Shown: piece by piece, positions 1 through 7,480 of the stretch
Position numbering within the stretch: position 1 is the first letter of the stretch
Layout: each line of letters opens with the position of its first letter
Assembly: GCA_014763515.1 (NCBI GenBank)
Contig: JACXVH010000004.1
Span: 1-21,035 of the forward strand
DNA from: Flavobacteriaceae bacterium
GTDB taxonomy: Bacteria > Bacteroidota > Bacteroidia > Flavobacteriales > Flavobacteriaceae
DNA: 21,035 nt
Reading direction: 5' to 3'
Made by a program: the position numbers and the translations under genes
Notes under the pieces: model-generated
Database searches by the model: none
Seen by the model: the letters and a program-made list of their open reading frames with translations, nothing else
Told to the model about the DNA's origin: nothing

Positions 1-612
1 GTGATACGGACTGGGGCCATACTTGGCAATTGCCTCGCGGTGTTCTTTAGTGGGGTAGCCTTTGTTTTTTTTCCAGTTGTACATGGGATATTCTTCATGG
101 ATTTTGTCCATAAATTCGTCGCGATACGTTTTGGCTAAAACCGATGCGGCTGCAATACTTAGAAATTTTGCATCTCCTTTTATAATACTTTGGTTGGGAA
201 TATTTTTTAAATATTCAATTTCTTCTTGGGTAAAAATTTTGCCTATTGTATTTTGAATGCCAAGTTTTCTAAAAATACCTCTGTTGCCATCCACAATAAT
301 ATGTTCGGGTTTTTGAGTTAGTTTTAAAATGCATTCTTGCATGGCTTTCATAGAAGCATTGAGAATGTTGATTTCGTCTATTTCTTCATTATATATATGA
401 GTAACGGCAAAAGTTATGGCTTGCGATTCTATTTCGGGACGAAGCTGAAAACGTTTTTTTTCTGATAATTGTTTAGAATCATTTAAAGTTTGATTCTCGA
501 AATTTGTCTCTAAAATAATAGCTGCTGCGGTTACTGGACCAGCTAAACATCCTCGACCTGCCTCATCGGTTCCGCACTCTAATTTTAAATTGCTATAACT
601 TTTACTTAACAT
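1..612 (-). CDS. rnhB: Ribonuclease HII, 3' end cut by window edge
   Basis: RNase HII cuts the RNA strand of RNA-DNA hybrids and removes single ribonucleotides misincorporated in DNA. The reading frame begins at the ATG at 612 on the minus strand and runs open to base 1, giving 204 residues with no stop, so the extreme C-terminus lies outside the window. Visible family marks are DEAGRG at residues 16-21 (acidic D16 and E17), DSKQLSEKKR at 45-54, IIVDGN with D108, and KGDAKFLSIAAASVLAKTYR at 145-164 with D147; these supply the expected four metal-binding acids. The end, AKYGPSPYH, matches the conserved tail just before the family's C-terminus. It is transcribed divergently from the SusC operon. 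A minus-strand TATTTTTG at 632-625 could be its -7 element, which would leave a very short leader. Identification is firm. Confidence 0.96.
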   Translation of the reverse strand, partial: MLSKSYSNLKLECGTDEAGRGCLAGPVTAAAIILETNFENQTLNDSKQLSEKKRFQLRPEIESQAITFAVTHIYNEEIDEINILNASMKAMQECILKLTQKPEHIIVDGNRGIFRKLGIQNTIGKIFTQEEIEYLKNIPNQSIIKGDAKFLSIAAASVLAKTYRDEFMDKIHEEYPMYNWKKNKGYPTKEHREAIAKYGPSPYH

Positions 613-617
613 TGAAT

Positions 618-662
618 TTTTTATCAAAAATATAATTTTTTACGCAACCTTTTTGATAAAAA
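618..662. repeat. 13-bp perfect inverted repeat upstream of rnhB
   Basis: TTTTTATCAAAAA at 618-630 is repeated as its exact reverse complement at 650-662, with a 19-base spacer. It begins 6 bases upstream of the rnhB start codon and overlaps the candidate minus-strand -7 element at 625-632. No plus-strand gene ends here, so it is not an ordinary terminator. It could be an operator for a dimeric regulator or a leader stem. The arms are very AT-rich, so chance cannot be excluded. Confidence 0.55.
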
Positions 663-736
663 TGCATCTCTTGTAAGAGAACTATCTGCAAAATTCAATT
701 TATTAAGTAAAAAATTTAACATAAATAAATTAGTAA

Positions 737-790
737 TATTCCGAAGTATTATTTGTTTATTTAAGAAATAATTAAGAAGTTTGCGGAATA
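737..790. repeat. Nested inverted repeats in the SusC upstream region
   Basis: TATTCCG at 737-743 and CGGAATA at 784-790 form a 7-bp inverted repeat that encloses a second one, TTATTT/AAATAA, at 757-762 and 766-771. The outer arms bracket the candidate SusC promoter (752-783). The arrangement would suit a regulator-binding site covering the promoter, or a stem-loop if transcription starts further upstream. No binding protein can be assigned from sequence. Confidence 0.4.
752..783 (+). promoter_or_regulatory. Weak candidate promoter of the SusC/SusD operon
   Basis: TTTG at 752-755, a 20-base spacer, then GAAGTTTG at 776-783. The second element differs from the Bacteroidota -7 consensus TAnnTTTG at its first base. 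It would give a start near 788 and a leader of about 24 bases before the ATG at 812. It is the best match in the 199-base gap between rnhB and the operon, but the fit is imperfect. Confidence 0.3.
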
Positions 791-811
791 ACTAACTCAA
801 ATAAATTTAAT

Positions 812-3800
812 ATGAGATCGAAGTTTAAATGGATTTTTACGCTTTTAGTAGCGTTAACAATGCAGTTTTCTTTTGCTCAAGAGAAAACTGTTACGGGGGT
901 TGTGTCTGATGAACTAGGCCCAATTACAGGTGCTAATGTTGTTGTAAAAGGTACAACACGTGGTACTACTACAGATTTTGATGGTAATTATGCCATCAGT
1001 GCTAAACGAGGAGAAGTTTTAGTAATTTCTTATGTTGGGTACGTAACACAAGAAGTTGCTGTTGGAGCTGCTAGCTCTTACAATGTTACTATTAAGCCTG
1101 CTCAGTTAGAAGAGGTTGTAGTAACTGCTGCATTAGGTGTTAAGAAATCTGAGAAAGCGGTAACTTATGCTGCACAATCAGTTAAAGGTGAAGATTTAAC
1201 AGAGGCTAGAGAGTCTAATATTGTTAACTCTTTATCTGGTAAAATTGCTGGTGTTCAAGTTACTAATTCTTCAGGTGCTGTAGGGGCTTCTTCAAGAATT
1301 GTATTGAGAGGTGCTTCAACAATTACAGGTAATAACCAAGCTTTATTTGTCATCGATGGTATTCCTTATGATAATACTAGTTATGGTAATGCGGGTTCAA
1401 GTGGAGGACGTGATTTACCTAATGGTGCTGCATCGGTTAATCCTGATGATGTTGAATCAGTAACTGTTTTAAAAGGTCCAACTGCTGCTGCTTTATATGG
1501 TATTCGTGCTAGTAAAGGAGTTATTTTGATTACTACTAAGTCTGGTAAAAACAAAAATGGTAAAATTGAAGTTGCTTTCAATAATAATACGACATTTTCA
1601 AATCCTTTACTTTTGCCTAACTATCAAAACTCTTATGGACAAGGTGCTACTAATGATTTTTTCCAATTCGTAGATGGTGCAGGTGGAGGTTATAATGATG
1701 GTGTTGATGAGAGTTGGGGTGCTCCTTTAGATAAAGGTTTAGAGTTTGTTCAATGGGATTCTTATAAAGTAGGTGGAGCGCCACTTCCTTGGAGATCTTA
1801 TAAAGATAACGTTAAAAATTTCTATGATACAGGTTTGTCTCAAAGTAATACTTTAACATTGTCTAGAGGTGATGAATTTTCTAACTTCAGATTGTCAGTA
1901 GGTAATACTAGTGAAAAAGGTATGATTCCTTTTACTGATTTCAAAAAATTCAATGTTGGTTTAAATGGAAGTATGAAATTAGGTAATAAGTTGACTGCTA
2001 ATGTTAATGTTAACTATTTCAATAACAAAAGTAATAACTTGCCAAATGTTGGTTATACTTCTGAGAATGTGGTACAACAATTTATTTGGTCTGCAAGAAA
2101 CGTGAATTTCCCAGCATTAAGAGATTGGAGAAATTTACCATTAGCTCCTGTAGGAACTGCTGCTGAAGGTACTCCATTGAACTGGAATACTGTATTTCAA
2201 AACAATCCATATTGGGTGTTAGAAACAAACAGAAATACATTAGACCAAGATAGAATTGTTGGTAGTACAGGTTTGAATTTTAAATTTAATGACAACTGGT
2301 CAATTAATGGGAAAATTTCGCTTGATCAATATTCTCAAAGAGAGACTTTAAGAAAAGAGATTGGTACTAATGAGTATCAAGATGGTTACTATGCTGAAAT
2401 TAATAGAAGATATTCAGAAATCAATGCGGAAACTATTTTAACTTGGAATAAAGATTTGTCAGAAAACTTTAAATTAACATTAAACGGAGGTTTAAATAGT
2501 TTAAAAAGAGTTCGATCAAATGTGATAGGAGAGTTGACAGGTGGTTTGGAGTTACCAGGTTTATTTACATTATCTAATGTGAAGTCAGGTACTACTCCAA
2601 GTATTGATAGTAATTATTATGAACAAAGAATTAACAGTGTATTTGGTTTCGGTCAATTAGCTTTCAAAAACTATGCTTTCTTAGATTTTACAGCTAGAAA
2701 TGACTGGTCGTCTTTGTTTTCTCCTGAGAATAATTCATTCTTCTATCCCTCAGTTACGGCATCATTAATATTATCTGATATGTTAGGATTCCAAAACTCA
2801 AAAGTGAATTATGTAAAAGTTAGAGGAGGATGGTCTAAAGTAGGTGGTGTTGGTCCTTTAGCTGAGTATTCGTTAAATACAACTTATGGATTGTCTAACA
2901 ACAACTTTGGTACTATTTCAAGTGTGCCAAATACACAATGGAATCCAGATATTAAACCTGAATCAACAACAGGTATTGAGGTTGGTTTAGATGTTAATGC
3001 ATTCAAAAATAGAGTTAGATTTGCTGCAACATATTATAGCCAAAAAGGAGAAGACTTAATTTTACCTACTCAGGTGTCTTCAGCTTCAACTTTTACAAAT
3101 GCTTGGTTGAATGCAGCAACAATGACTAACAAAGGTATTGAATTACAGTTAGGAGCTACAATTGTTAAAAATGATAATTTCAGCTTTGATGTTGATTTAA
3201 ACTTTGCTAAAAATAAAAATGAGGTTGTTGATTTAGGTGGACAAGATTCATATGTTTTAGGTGGTCAATGGGGTATGGAATTACAAGCAATTCCTGGTCA
3301 GGCTTATGGAGCTATTGTTGGTTTCCCTTACTTACGTAACGATGATGGTCAAATTGTTTACCAAAATGGTTTACCTGTAACAAATAATTCTGAATTAGCA
3401 GTTTTAGGTAACATTACTCCTGATTGGACAGGTGGTGCGAATTTTACATTCAAATATAAAAACTTTGACTTAAGTACTTTGATCGATGCTAAAATGGGTG
3501 GTGACTTATTTTCAATGACTTATATGTGGGGTAGATATGCTGGTACTTTACAAGAAACTGTTATAGGTCGTGAAACTGGTGTAGTTGGTGATGGTGTTAT
3601 GTCTGATGGTGCAGGTGGATGGATTCCTAACAATGTTGTTGTTGACGCTAAATCATTCAACCAATTTGCATATAACTATTCAAATTTCACTGAATCTGGT
3701 ATTTTTGATGCATCATATGTGAAGTTAAGACAAGTATCTTTAGGTTATTCATTACCTAAAAACTGGTTAAGAGGTACATTCATTCAAGATTTCAAAGTAT

Positions 3801-3955
3801 CTGTTGTGGGTAGAAACCTTGCTTTATTATACAAAAAAGTGCCTCATATTGATCCAGAAACTGGTTTTAGTAGTTCAAATGGTGAGCAAGGTCAAGAGTT
3901 TGGTCAGTTACCATCTGCTAGAACTTATGGATTTAATATTAATGTTAAATTTTAA
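812..3955 (+). CDS. SusC/RagA-family TonB-linked outer membrane protein
   Basis: This is the TonB-dependent outer-membrane transporter of a SusCD-type uptake system. The 1047-residue length is typical of the family. Order of parts: signal peptide 1-22 (ending FSFA before Q23); carboxypeptidase-D-like beta-sandwich at about 25-98 (VTGVVSDELGPITGANVVVK onward, with DFDGNYAI and ISYVGY); a TonB-box-like segment EEVVVTAALG at 100-109; plug domain at about 115-245, with LSGKIAGVQV, VLRGASTITGNNQALFVIDG and SVTVLKGPTAAALYG; then a beta-barrel to the C-terminal GFNINVKF, ending in phenylalanine as barrel proteins do. SusD follows after 10 bases. The substrate cannot be read from the sequence: no glycoside hydrolase, lyase, peptidase or SusR/ECF regulator lies in the window. 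Start chosen at the ATG that opens directly into the signal peptide. Confidence 0.96.
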   Translation: MRSKFKWIFTLLVALTMQFSFAQEKTVTGVVSDELGPITGANVVVKGTTRGTTTDFDGNYAISAKRGEVLVISYVGYVTQEVAVGAASSYNVTIKPAQLEEVVVTAALGVKKSEKAVTYAAQSVKGEDLTEARESNIVNSLSGKIAGVQVTNSSGAVGASSRIVLRGASTITGNNQALFVIDGIPYDNTSYGNAGSSGGRDLPNGAASVNPDDVESVTVLKGPTAAALYGIRASKGVILITTKSGKNKNGKIEVAFNNNTTFSNPLLLPNYQNSYGQGATNDFFQFVDGAGGGYNDGVDESWGAPLDKGLEFVQWDSYKVGGAPLPWRSYKDNVKNFYDTGLSQSNTLTLSRGDEFSNFRLSVGNTSEKGMIPFTDFKKFNVGLNGSMKLGNKLTANVNVNYFNNKSNNLPNVGYTSENVVQQFIWSARNVNFPALRDWRNLPLAPVGTAAEGTPLNWNTVFQNNPYWVLETNRNTLDQDRIVGSTGLNFKFNDNWSINGKISLDQYSQRETLRKEIGTNEYQDGYYAEINRRYSEINAETILTWNKDLSENFKLTLNGGLNSLKRVRSNVIGELTGGLELPGLFTLSNVKSGTTPSIDSNYYEQRINSVFGFGQLAFKNYAFLDFTARNDWSSLFSPENNSFFYPSVTASLILSDMLGFQNSKVNYVKVRGGWSKVGGVGPLAEYSLNTTYGLSNNNFGTISSVPNTQWNPDIKPESTTGIEVGLDVNAFKNRVRFAATYYSQKGEDLILPTQVSSASTFTNAWLNAATMTNKGIELQLGATIVKNDNFSFDVDLNFAKNKNEVVDLGGQDSYVLGGQWGMELQAIPGQAYGAIVGFPYLRNDDGQIVYQNGLPVTNNSELAVLGNITPDWTGGANFTFKYKNFDLSTLIDAKMGGDLFSMTYMWGRYAGTLQETVIGRETGVVGDGVMSDGAGGWIPNNVVVDAKSFNQFAYNYSNFTESGIFDASYVKLRQVSLGYSLPKNWLRGTFIQDFKVSVVGRNLALLYKKVPHIDPETGFSSSNGEQGQEFGQLPSARTYGFNINVKF

Positions 3956-3965
3956 TTAAATTACT

Positions 3966-5384
3966 ATGAAGAAAATAAGTTTATTTTTTGTTACAGCTTT
4001 AGCAGTATTAACTGTTAGTTGTGACAAAGACTTTGAGTCAATCAATCAATCACCGAATGATTCTCAAGTTACAGATCCTAACTTGCTTTTGGCTTCTACA
4101 ATCATTTCTACACAGAATGTTATGTATAATGCCCAGGTAGGTGGAGATATGGGCTTATGTTGGGCACAACATTGGTCAAAAGTTCAATATAACGACGAAG
4201 AAAAATATATTCCTCGTAGAGCTTTAATGAATTCTGTATGGACGTCTATGTACGCTAGTGTTATTGGTGAAGCAAAAGCCGCTTACGTTTTAGCAGGAGA
4301 TAAGGGAAATACTAATTTACAAGCTGCTGCTTTAGTAATGCAAGCTAATGCATTCCAAATTCTAACAGATGTTTTTGGTCCAGTCCCTTTTGTTGAAGCT
4401 GGTGTGCCAGGTAATTTTAAACCTGCTTATGATTCACAAGAAGATGTTTATGATGGAATTATCGCTTTATTAGATGAAGCGGAAATGTTATTTGCTTCTG
4501 GTGAAGGTGATTTAACAGTAAGTTCTGATTTACTGTATGGTGGTGATGTTACTAAATGGAGAAAATTAGCAGCGTCTTTGAAATTAAAAGCTTTAATGCG
4601 TATCTCTAAAGTTAGAAATGTTTCTGCTGATGTACAAGCTTTGGTTGATAGTGGAATGTTAATGTCTTCTAATGATGACAGTGCTCAATTAGCTTATACT
4701 GCTTCTCAGCCTGATGCAAACCCAATTTATGAAACTATCGTATATTCTACGAGAAAAGAGTATAAAATGAGTTCTGTTTTAATTGGTATGTTAAATTCAT
4801 TAAATGATCCTAGATTACCAGTATTTGCTCAAGTAAATAATAGTGGTGTTTATGTTGGAAATACTCCGGGTATTGAAGATTCTTCTAACTACAACGCTTA
4901 TTCATCTCCGGGTACTTTTTATTTAAACCCTGAATTACCAGGTGTAATGCTTTCATATGCTCAGGTTGAATTATATTTAGCTGAAGCAATTAATGAAGGT
5001 ATAATTACTGGTACTTTAGCAGATGCAAGAGCACATTATGTTAATGGTATCAATGCTAATTTTGAATTTAATGAATTATCTGCTTCGCCTGCATATACGG
5101 GAAGTGCTTCAGTAGACTTTTCAACACAAGCTGAAGCAAGAGAAAAAATTGCAACTCAAATGTGGTTAGCATTATATGGTCAAGGGATTGAGGCATGGAC
5201 GGAGTGGAGAAGAACTGGTTACCCAGCTTTATCGCCTGTTCAAAATGCTGCTATCTCTGCTATACCTAGAAGATTTTATTACTCTACTGATGAGCAAAAC
5301 TTCAACCAAGCTAGTTATGCTGCTGCTGTTGCAACTTTAGATCAGGGAGATACTATGTTATCAAAAGTTTGGTGGATGAACTAA
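3966..5384 (+). CDS. SusD/RagB-like nutrient-binding surface lipoprotein
   Basis: This is the lid-like, substrate-binding lipoprotein that sits on the SusC barrel. It has 472 residues. The signal peptide ends in a lipobox with C19 (LTVSC), and the residues after it, DKDFE, fit the X-K-(D/E) pattern described as a surface-export signal for Bacteroidota lipoproteins. SusD-type features follow: SINQSPNDSQVTDPNLLLAS near the N-terminus, helical repeats such as AAALVMQANAFQILTDVFGP, a KWRKLAASLKLKALMRIS helix, and the C-terminal YAQVELYLAEAINEG and MWLALYGQGIEAWTEWRRTG segments. These resemble the 'SusD-like 2' branch rather than classical starch-binding SusD. It starts 10 bases after SusC and 9 bases before the next gene, so it is cotranscribed. 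The ligand is unknown. Confidence 0.93.
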   Translation: MKKISLFFVTALAVLTVSCDKDFESINQSPNDSQVTDPNLLLASTIISTQNVMYNAQVGGDMGLCWAQHWSKVQYNDEEKYIPRRALMNSVWTSMYASVIGEAKAAYVLAGDKGNTNLQAAALVMQANAFQILTDVFGPVPFVEAGVPGNFKPAYDSQEDVYDGIIALLDEAEMLFASGEGDLTVSSDLLYGGDVTKWRKLAASLKLKALMRISKVRNVSADVQALVDSGMLMSSNDDSAQLAYTASQPDANPIYETIVYSTRKEYKMSSVLIGMLNSLNDPRLPVFAQVNNSGVYVGNTPGIEDSSNYNAYSSPGTFYLNPELPGVMLSYAQVELYLAEAINEGIITGTLADARAHYVNGINANFEFNELSASPAYTGSASVDFSTQAEAREKIATQMWLALYGQGIEAWTEWRRTGYPALSPVQNAAISAIPRRFYYSTDEQNFNQASYAAAVATLDQGDTMLSKVWWMN

Positions 5385-5393
5385 TAAAAAAAA

Positions 5394-6356
5394 ATGAATA
5401 TGAAAAACTTATTAAAAATATCTTTGTTTTCGCTGTTATTTTTATCGTTTGCTTGTTCTGAAGATAACGATACTTTAACAGGAAATGGAACAGAAGGAGG
5501 TTTAGTAGATAAGGCTACTGCAGCCGTTACTTATCCTCAAGGACAAGCTCCTACAGAATTACTTTCTTCTACATTTTCAATTTTTCAAGGAAATGAAAAA
5601 GTTGAAATGGTAGAGGTTTATAAGCAATTTTTTGGTAAAGTTGATGTAGGTACTCCTAATGAAACAATTATGTCTTCTAATAAAGCTTTATTAACAACAG
5701 TTATGATGCCTTTAGAAAGTCAATATGAGACTGCAACAATTGAGTATAGTTATAATGATTTAATTTCTGGTTTAACATTTAATGGTGCGCCATTATCTAG
5801 TTCTGATTTAGATTTAAATATCGGTGATTACTGGGTTTTAACTTTTGTTTCTCATTTGACAAATGGTGATGTACATGCTAATGTTAAACCTACTACTACA
5901 GTTACTATGGCTTGTGGTTCATATTTAGAAGGTATGTATAATTTAGAAGTTACTATTACAGCTGGAAGTGGAGCTGGAACAGTTTATAATTTACCTGGTG
6001 AAGAATTAACTAAGTTAGGAGGAACTCGTTATAAAGGTACTTCTATTGGACCATATAACGAAAGAGGTTTAATTTCTGCAGGAGCACAAATTGCTGGTGT
6101 AGGTTTAGTTTTTGATGATATTTGTGGTCAAATTGTTTTATGGCAAGATCCTTCATGGAATTATTCAGCCCAAACAGGTGTGCCTGATTATACAGCTCAG
6201 TTTTTAGGGCCGTATTATAATGCTGTTTATCAGGATCCTTCACAGGTTACTAGTAGTTCAGTTGATGCATTAACTGGTGTTATAACAGTTGATTATAACA
6301 TTTGGTTCAGTTCAGGTACTAGATCTTATAGAGCTGTATATACACCAGCACCATAA
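5394..6356 (+). CDS. Uncharacterised lipoprotein of the SusCD operon
   Basis: I do not recognise a named family. The 320-residue protein starts with a lipoprotein signal peptide whose lipobox cysteine is C21 (LSFAC), followed by the acidic SEDND, so it is probably anchored in the outer membrane and perhaps surface-exposed. The rest is rich in beta-prone, Ser/Thr/Gly/Tyr segments with no obvious enzyme motif. Two further cysteines, C174 in TMACGSYLEG and C244 in DDICGQIVLW, could pair in a disulphide. Only 9 bases separate it from SusD and 25 from the next gene, so it very likely serves the same transport system, perhaps as an accessory surface binding protein. An in-frame ATG two codons later is an alternative start that does not alter the lipobox. 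Confidence 0.8.
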   Translation: MNMKNLLKISLFSLLFLSFACSEDNDTLTGNGTEGGLVDKATAAVTYPQGQAPTELLSSTFSIFQGNEKVEMVEVYKQFFGKVDVGTPNETIMSSNKALLTTVMMPLESQYETATIEYSYNDLISGLTFNGAPLSSSDLDLNIGDYWVLTFVSHLTNGDVHANVKPTTTVTMACGSYLEGMYNLEVTITAGSGAGTVYNLPGEELTKLGGTRYKGTSIGPYNERGLISAGAQIAGVGLVFDDICGQIVLWQDPSWNYSAQTGVPDYTAQFLGPYYNAVYQDPSQVTSSSVDALTGVITVDYNIWFSSGTRSYRAVYTPAP

Positions 6357-6381
6357 ATAATTTTAATAAATAAGATAAATT

Positions 6382-7389
6382 ATGAAAAAAAATATCGTTA
6401 GTAAATTTCTATTAGTTTCTTTATTAGCTTCAGCGATTACTTCTTGCTATCATGAGGATGTAACAGGTGATTCAGTTGTGGTAACTAATAGAGGTGCTCA
6501 TGTAGAAGCCGTTGATCCCTATTTAAATGTTGATGGTGTTAGTACCTTCAATGAAGGAGGTGTAGACAGAGAAGTTAAATTTTCTGTTGTTTTGTCAGAA
6601 CCACAACCTGTTGATATCTACGTTACTGTTTCTGCAGTAGCTGGTGGTACAGCAGAAGAAGGAGTTGATTATGATTATGATCATGAAATATTAATTCCTA
6701 AATGGTCTTCTAGTGCAGAAGGTACAGTGATTATTTATGGAGATGGTGATGTTGAAGGTGTAGAAACTTTCGAATTATCTGTTGGTGTTCAAAATGATGC
6801 AAATATTGATTTAGCTTACAAAACACTTTCTTTCGTTATAACTGATTACGGTGATTTAAATTTAGAGTTTGATTTTTGTACTACAATTCCTGGTTATCCT
6901 GTGACGATATGTGATATAGGATATGATGCAGACTTCATAGTGGTAGATGCAAATGGAGATGATGTGTCTGGCTTTCAAGCAGCTACAGGTGCAGCTCCAG
7001 AGAGTATGGTTTTATCTTTAGCTGACTTAGCAGATGGTGAATATACAATTATTGAGTATATTTATGATGATGCTACTTTATCTACAATTGGATTACCAAC
7101 TTTCAACATACCTGTTACTGTAAATTACAGTCGTGATAATTCTACTTTTGGTGGTTCTTTTGTACAAGATACTGCAGATCAAATAAACTCTGATTTTGGT
7201 TCTGATCCAGGATGGACAACGCCTATTTATGTTGCAACATTAACTGTAGAAAACGGATTATTTACAATTTCTAAAAATGGTTCTGTTTTAGGTACTGGTA
7301 GAATGAGCAATAATTCTGGTCATACAACAGTAAAGACTAAAGTTGTTAAACAAACTCCTTTAATGACTTCAAATCCTTACTTTAATTAA
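6382..7389 (+). CDS. Lipoprotein with a Calx-beta-like domain
   Basis: This 335-residue protein is the last gene of the SusCD operon. It has a lipoprotein signal peptide with C22 (SAITSC). Residues of about 60-155 look like a Calx-beta domain: REVKFSVVLSEPQPVDIYVT, then GGTAEEGVDYD, then the typical closing stretch GDGDVEGVETFELSVGV, with acidic residues placed as in calcium-binding members. The remaining C-terminal half, from about 160 onward, has no family I can name; it contains CTTIPGYPVTICDIG, with two nearby cysteines. As a surface or periplasm-facing accessory of the SusCD system it may bind ligand or another protein; this is inference from position. A strong terminator follows 21 bases after the stop. 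Confidence 0.8.
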   Translation: MKKNIVSKFLLVSLLASAITSCYHEDVTGDSVVVTNRGAHVEAVDPYLNVDGVSTFNEGGVDREVKFSVVLSEPQPVDIYVTVSAVAGGTAEEGVDYDYDHEILIPKWSSSAEGTVIIYGDGDVEGVETFELSVGVQNDANIDLAYKTLSFVITDYGDLNLEFDFCTTIPGYPVTICDIGYDADFIVVDANGDDVSGFQAATGAAPESMVLSLADLADGEYTIIEYIYDDATLSTIGLPTFNIPVTVNYSRDNSTFGGSFVQDTADQINSDFGSDPGWTTPIYVATLTVENGLFTISKNGSVLGTGRMSNNSGHTTVKTKVVKQTPLMTSNPYFN

Positions 7390-7410
7390 TATTTTAAAGC
7401 ATGTATTTTG

Positions 7411-7440
7411 AAAACCCTCTCATTTGAGAGGGTTTTTTTT
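7411..7440 (+). terminator. Intrinsic terminator of the SusCD operon
   Basis: AAAACCCTCTC pairs with GAGAGGGTTTT around a short ATTT loop and runs into eight T residues. It lies 21 bases after the last lipoprotein stop codon and separates the operon from the porin gene. Confidence 0.92.
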
Positions 7441-7456
7441 ATCTATATTTTCTCAT

Positions 7457-7464
7457 TACATTTG
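7457..7464 (+). promoter_or_regulatory. Candidate -7 element for the porin gene
   Basis: TACATTTG matches TAnnTTTG exactly and lies 16 bases before the chosen porin ATG at 7481, implying a leader of roughly 12 bases. No clear TTTG -33 element stands at the usual distance; that region is occupied by the T-run of the preceding terminator. Confidence 0.5.
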
Positions 7465-7480
7465 TCAATATTTTTTTATA

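Noticed and set aside
62..256. 64-aa plus-strand open frame
   Set aside because: It lies antisense within rnhB, whose conserved motifs on the minus strand explain the sequence.
7424..7480. Upstream TTG start extending the porin by 19 residues
   Set aside because: It starts inside the terminator hairpin, and the signal peptide begins only at the ATG at 7481.
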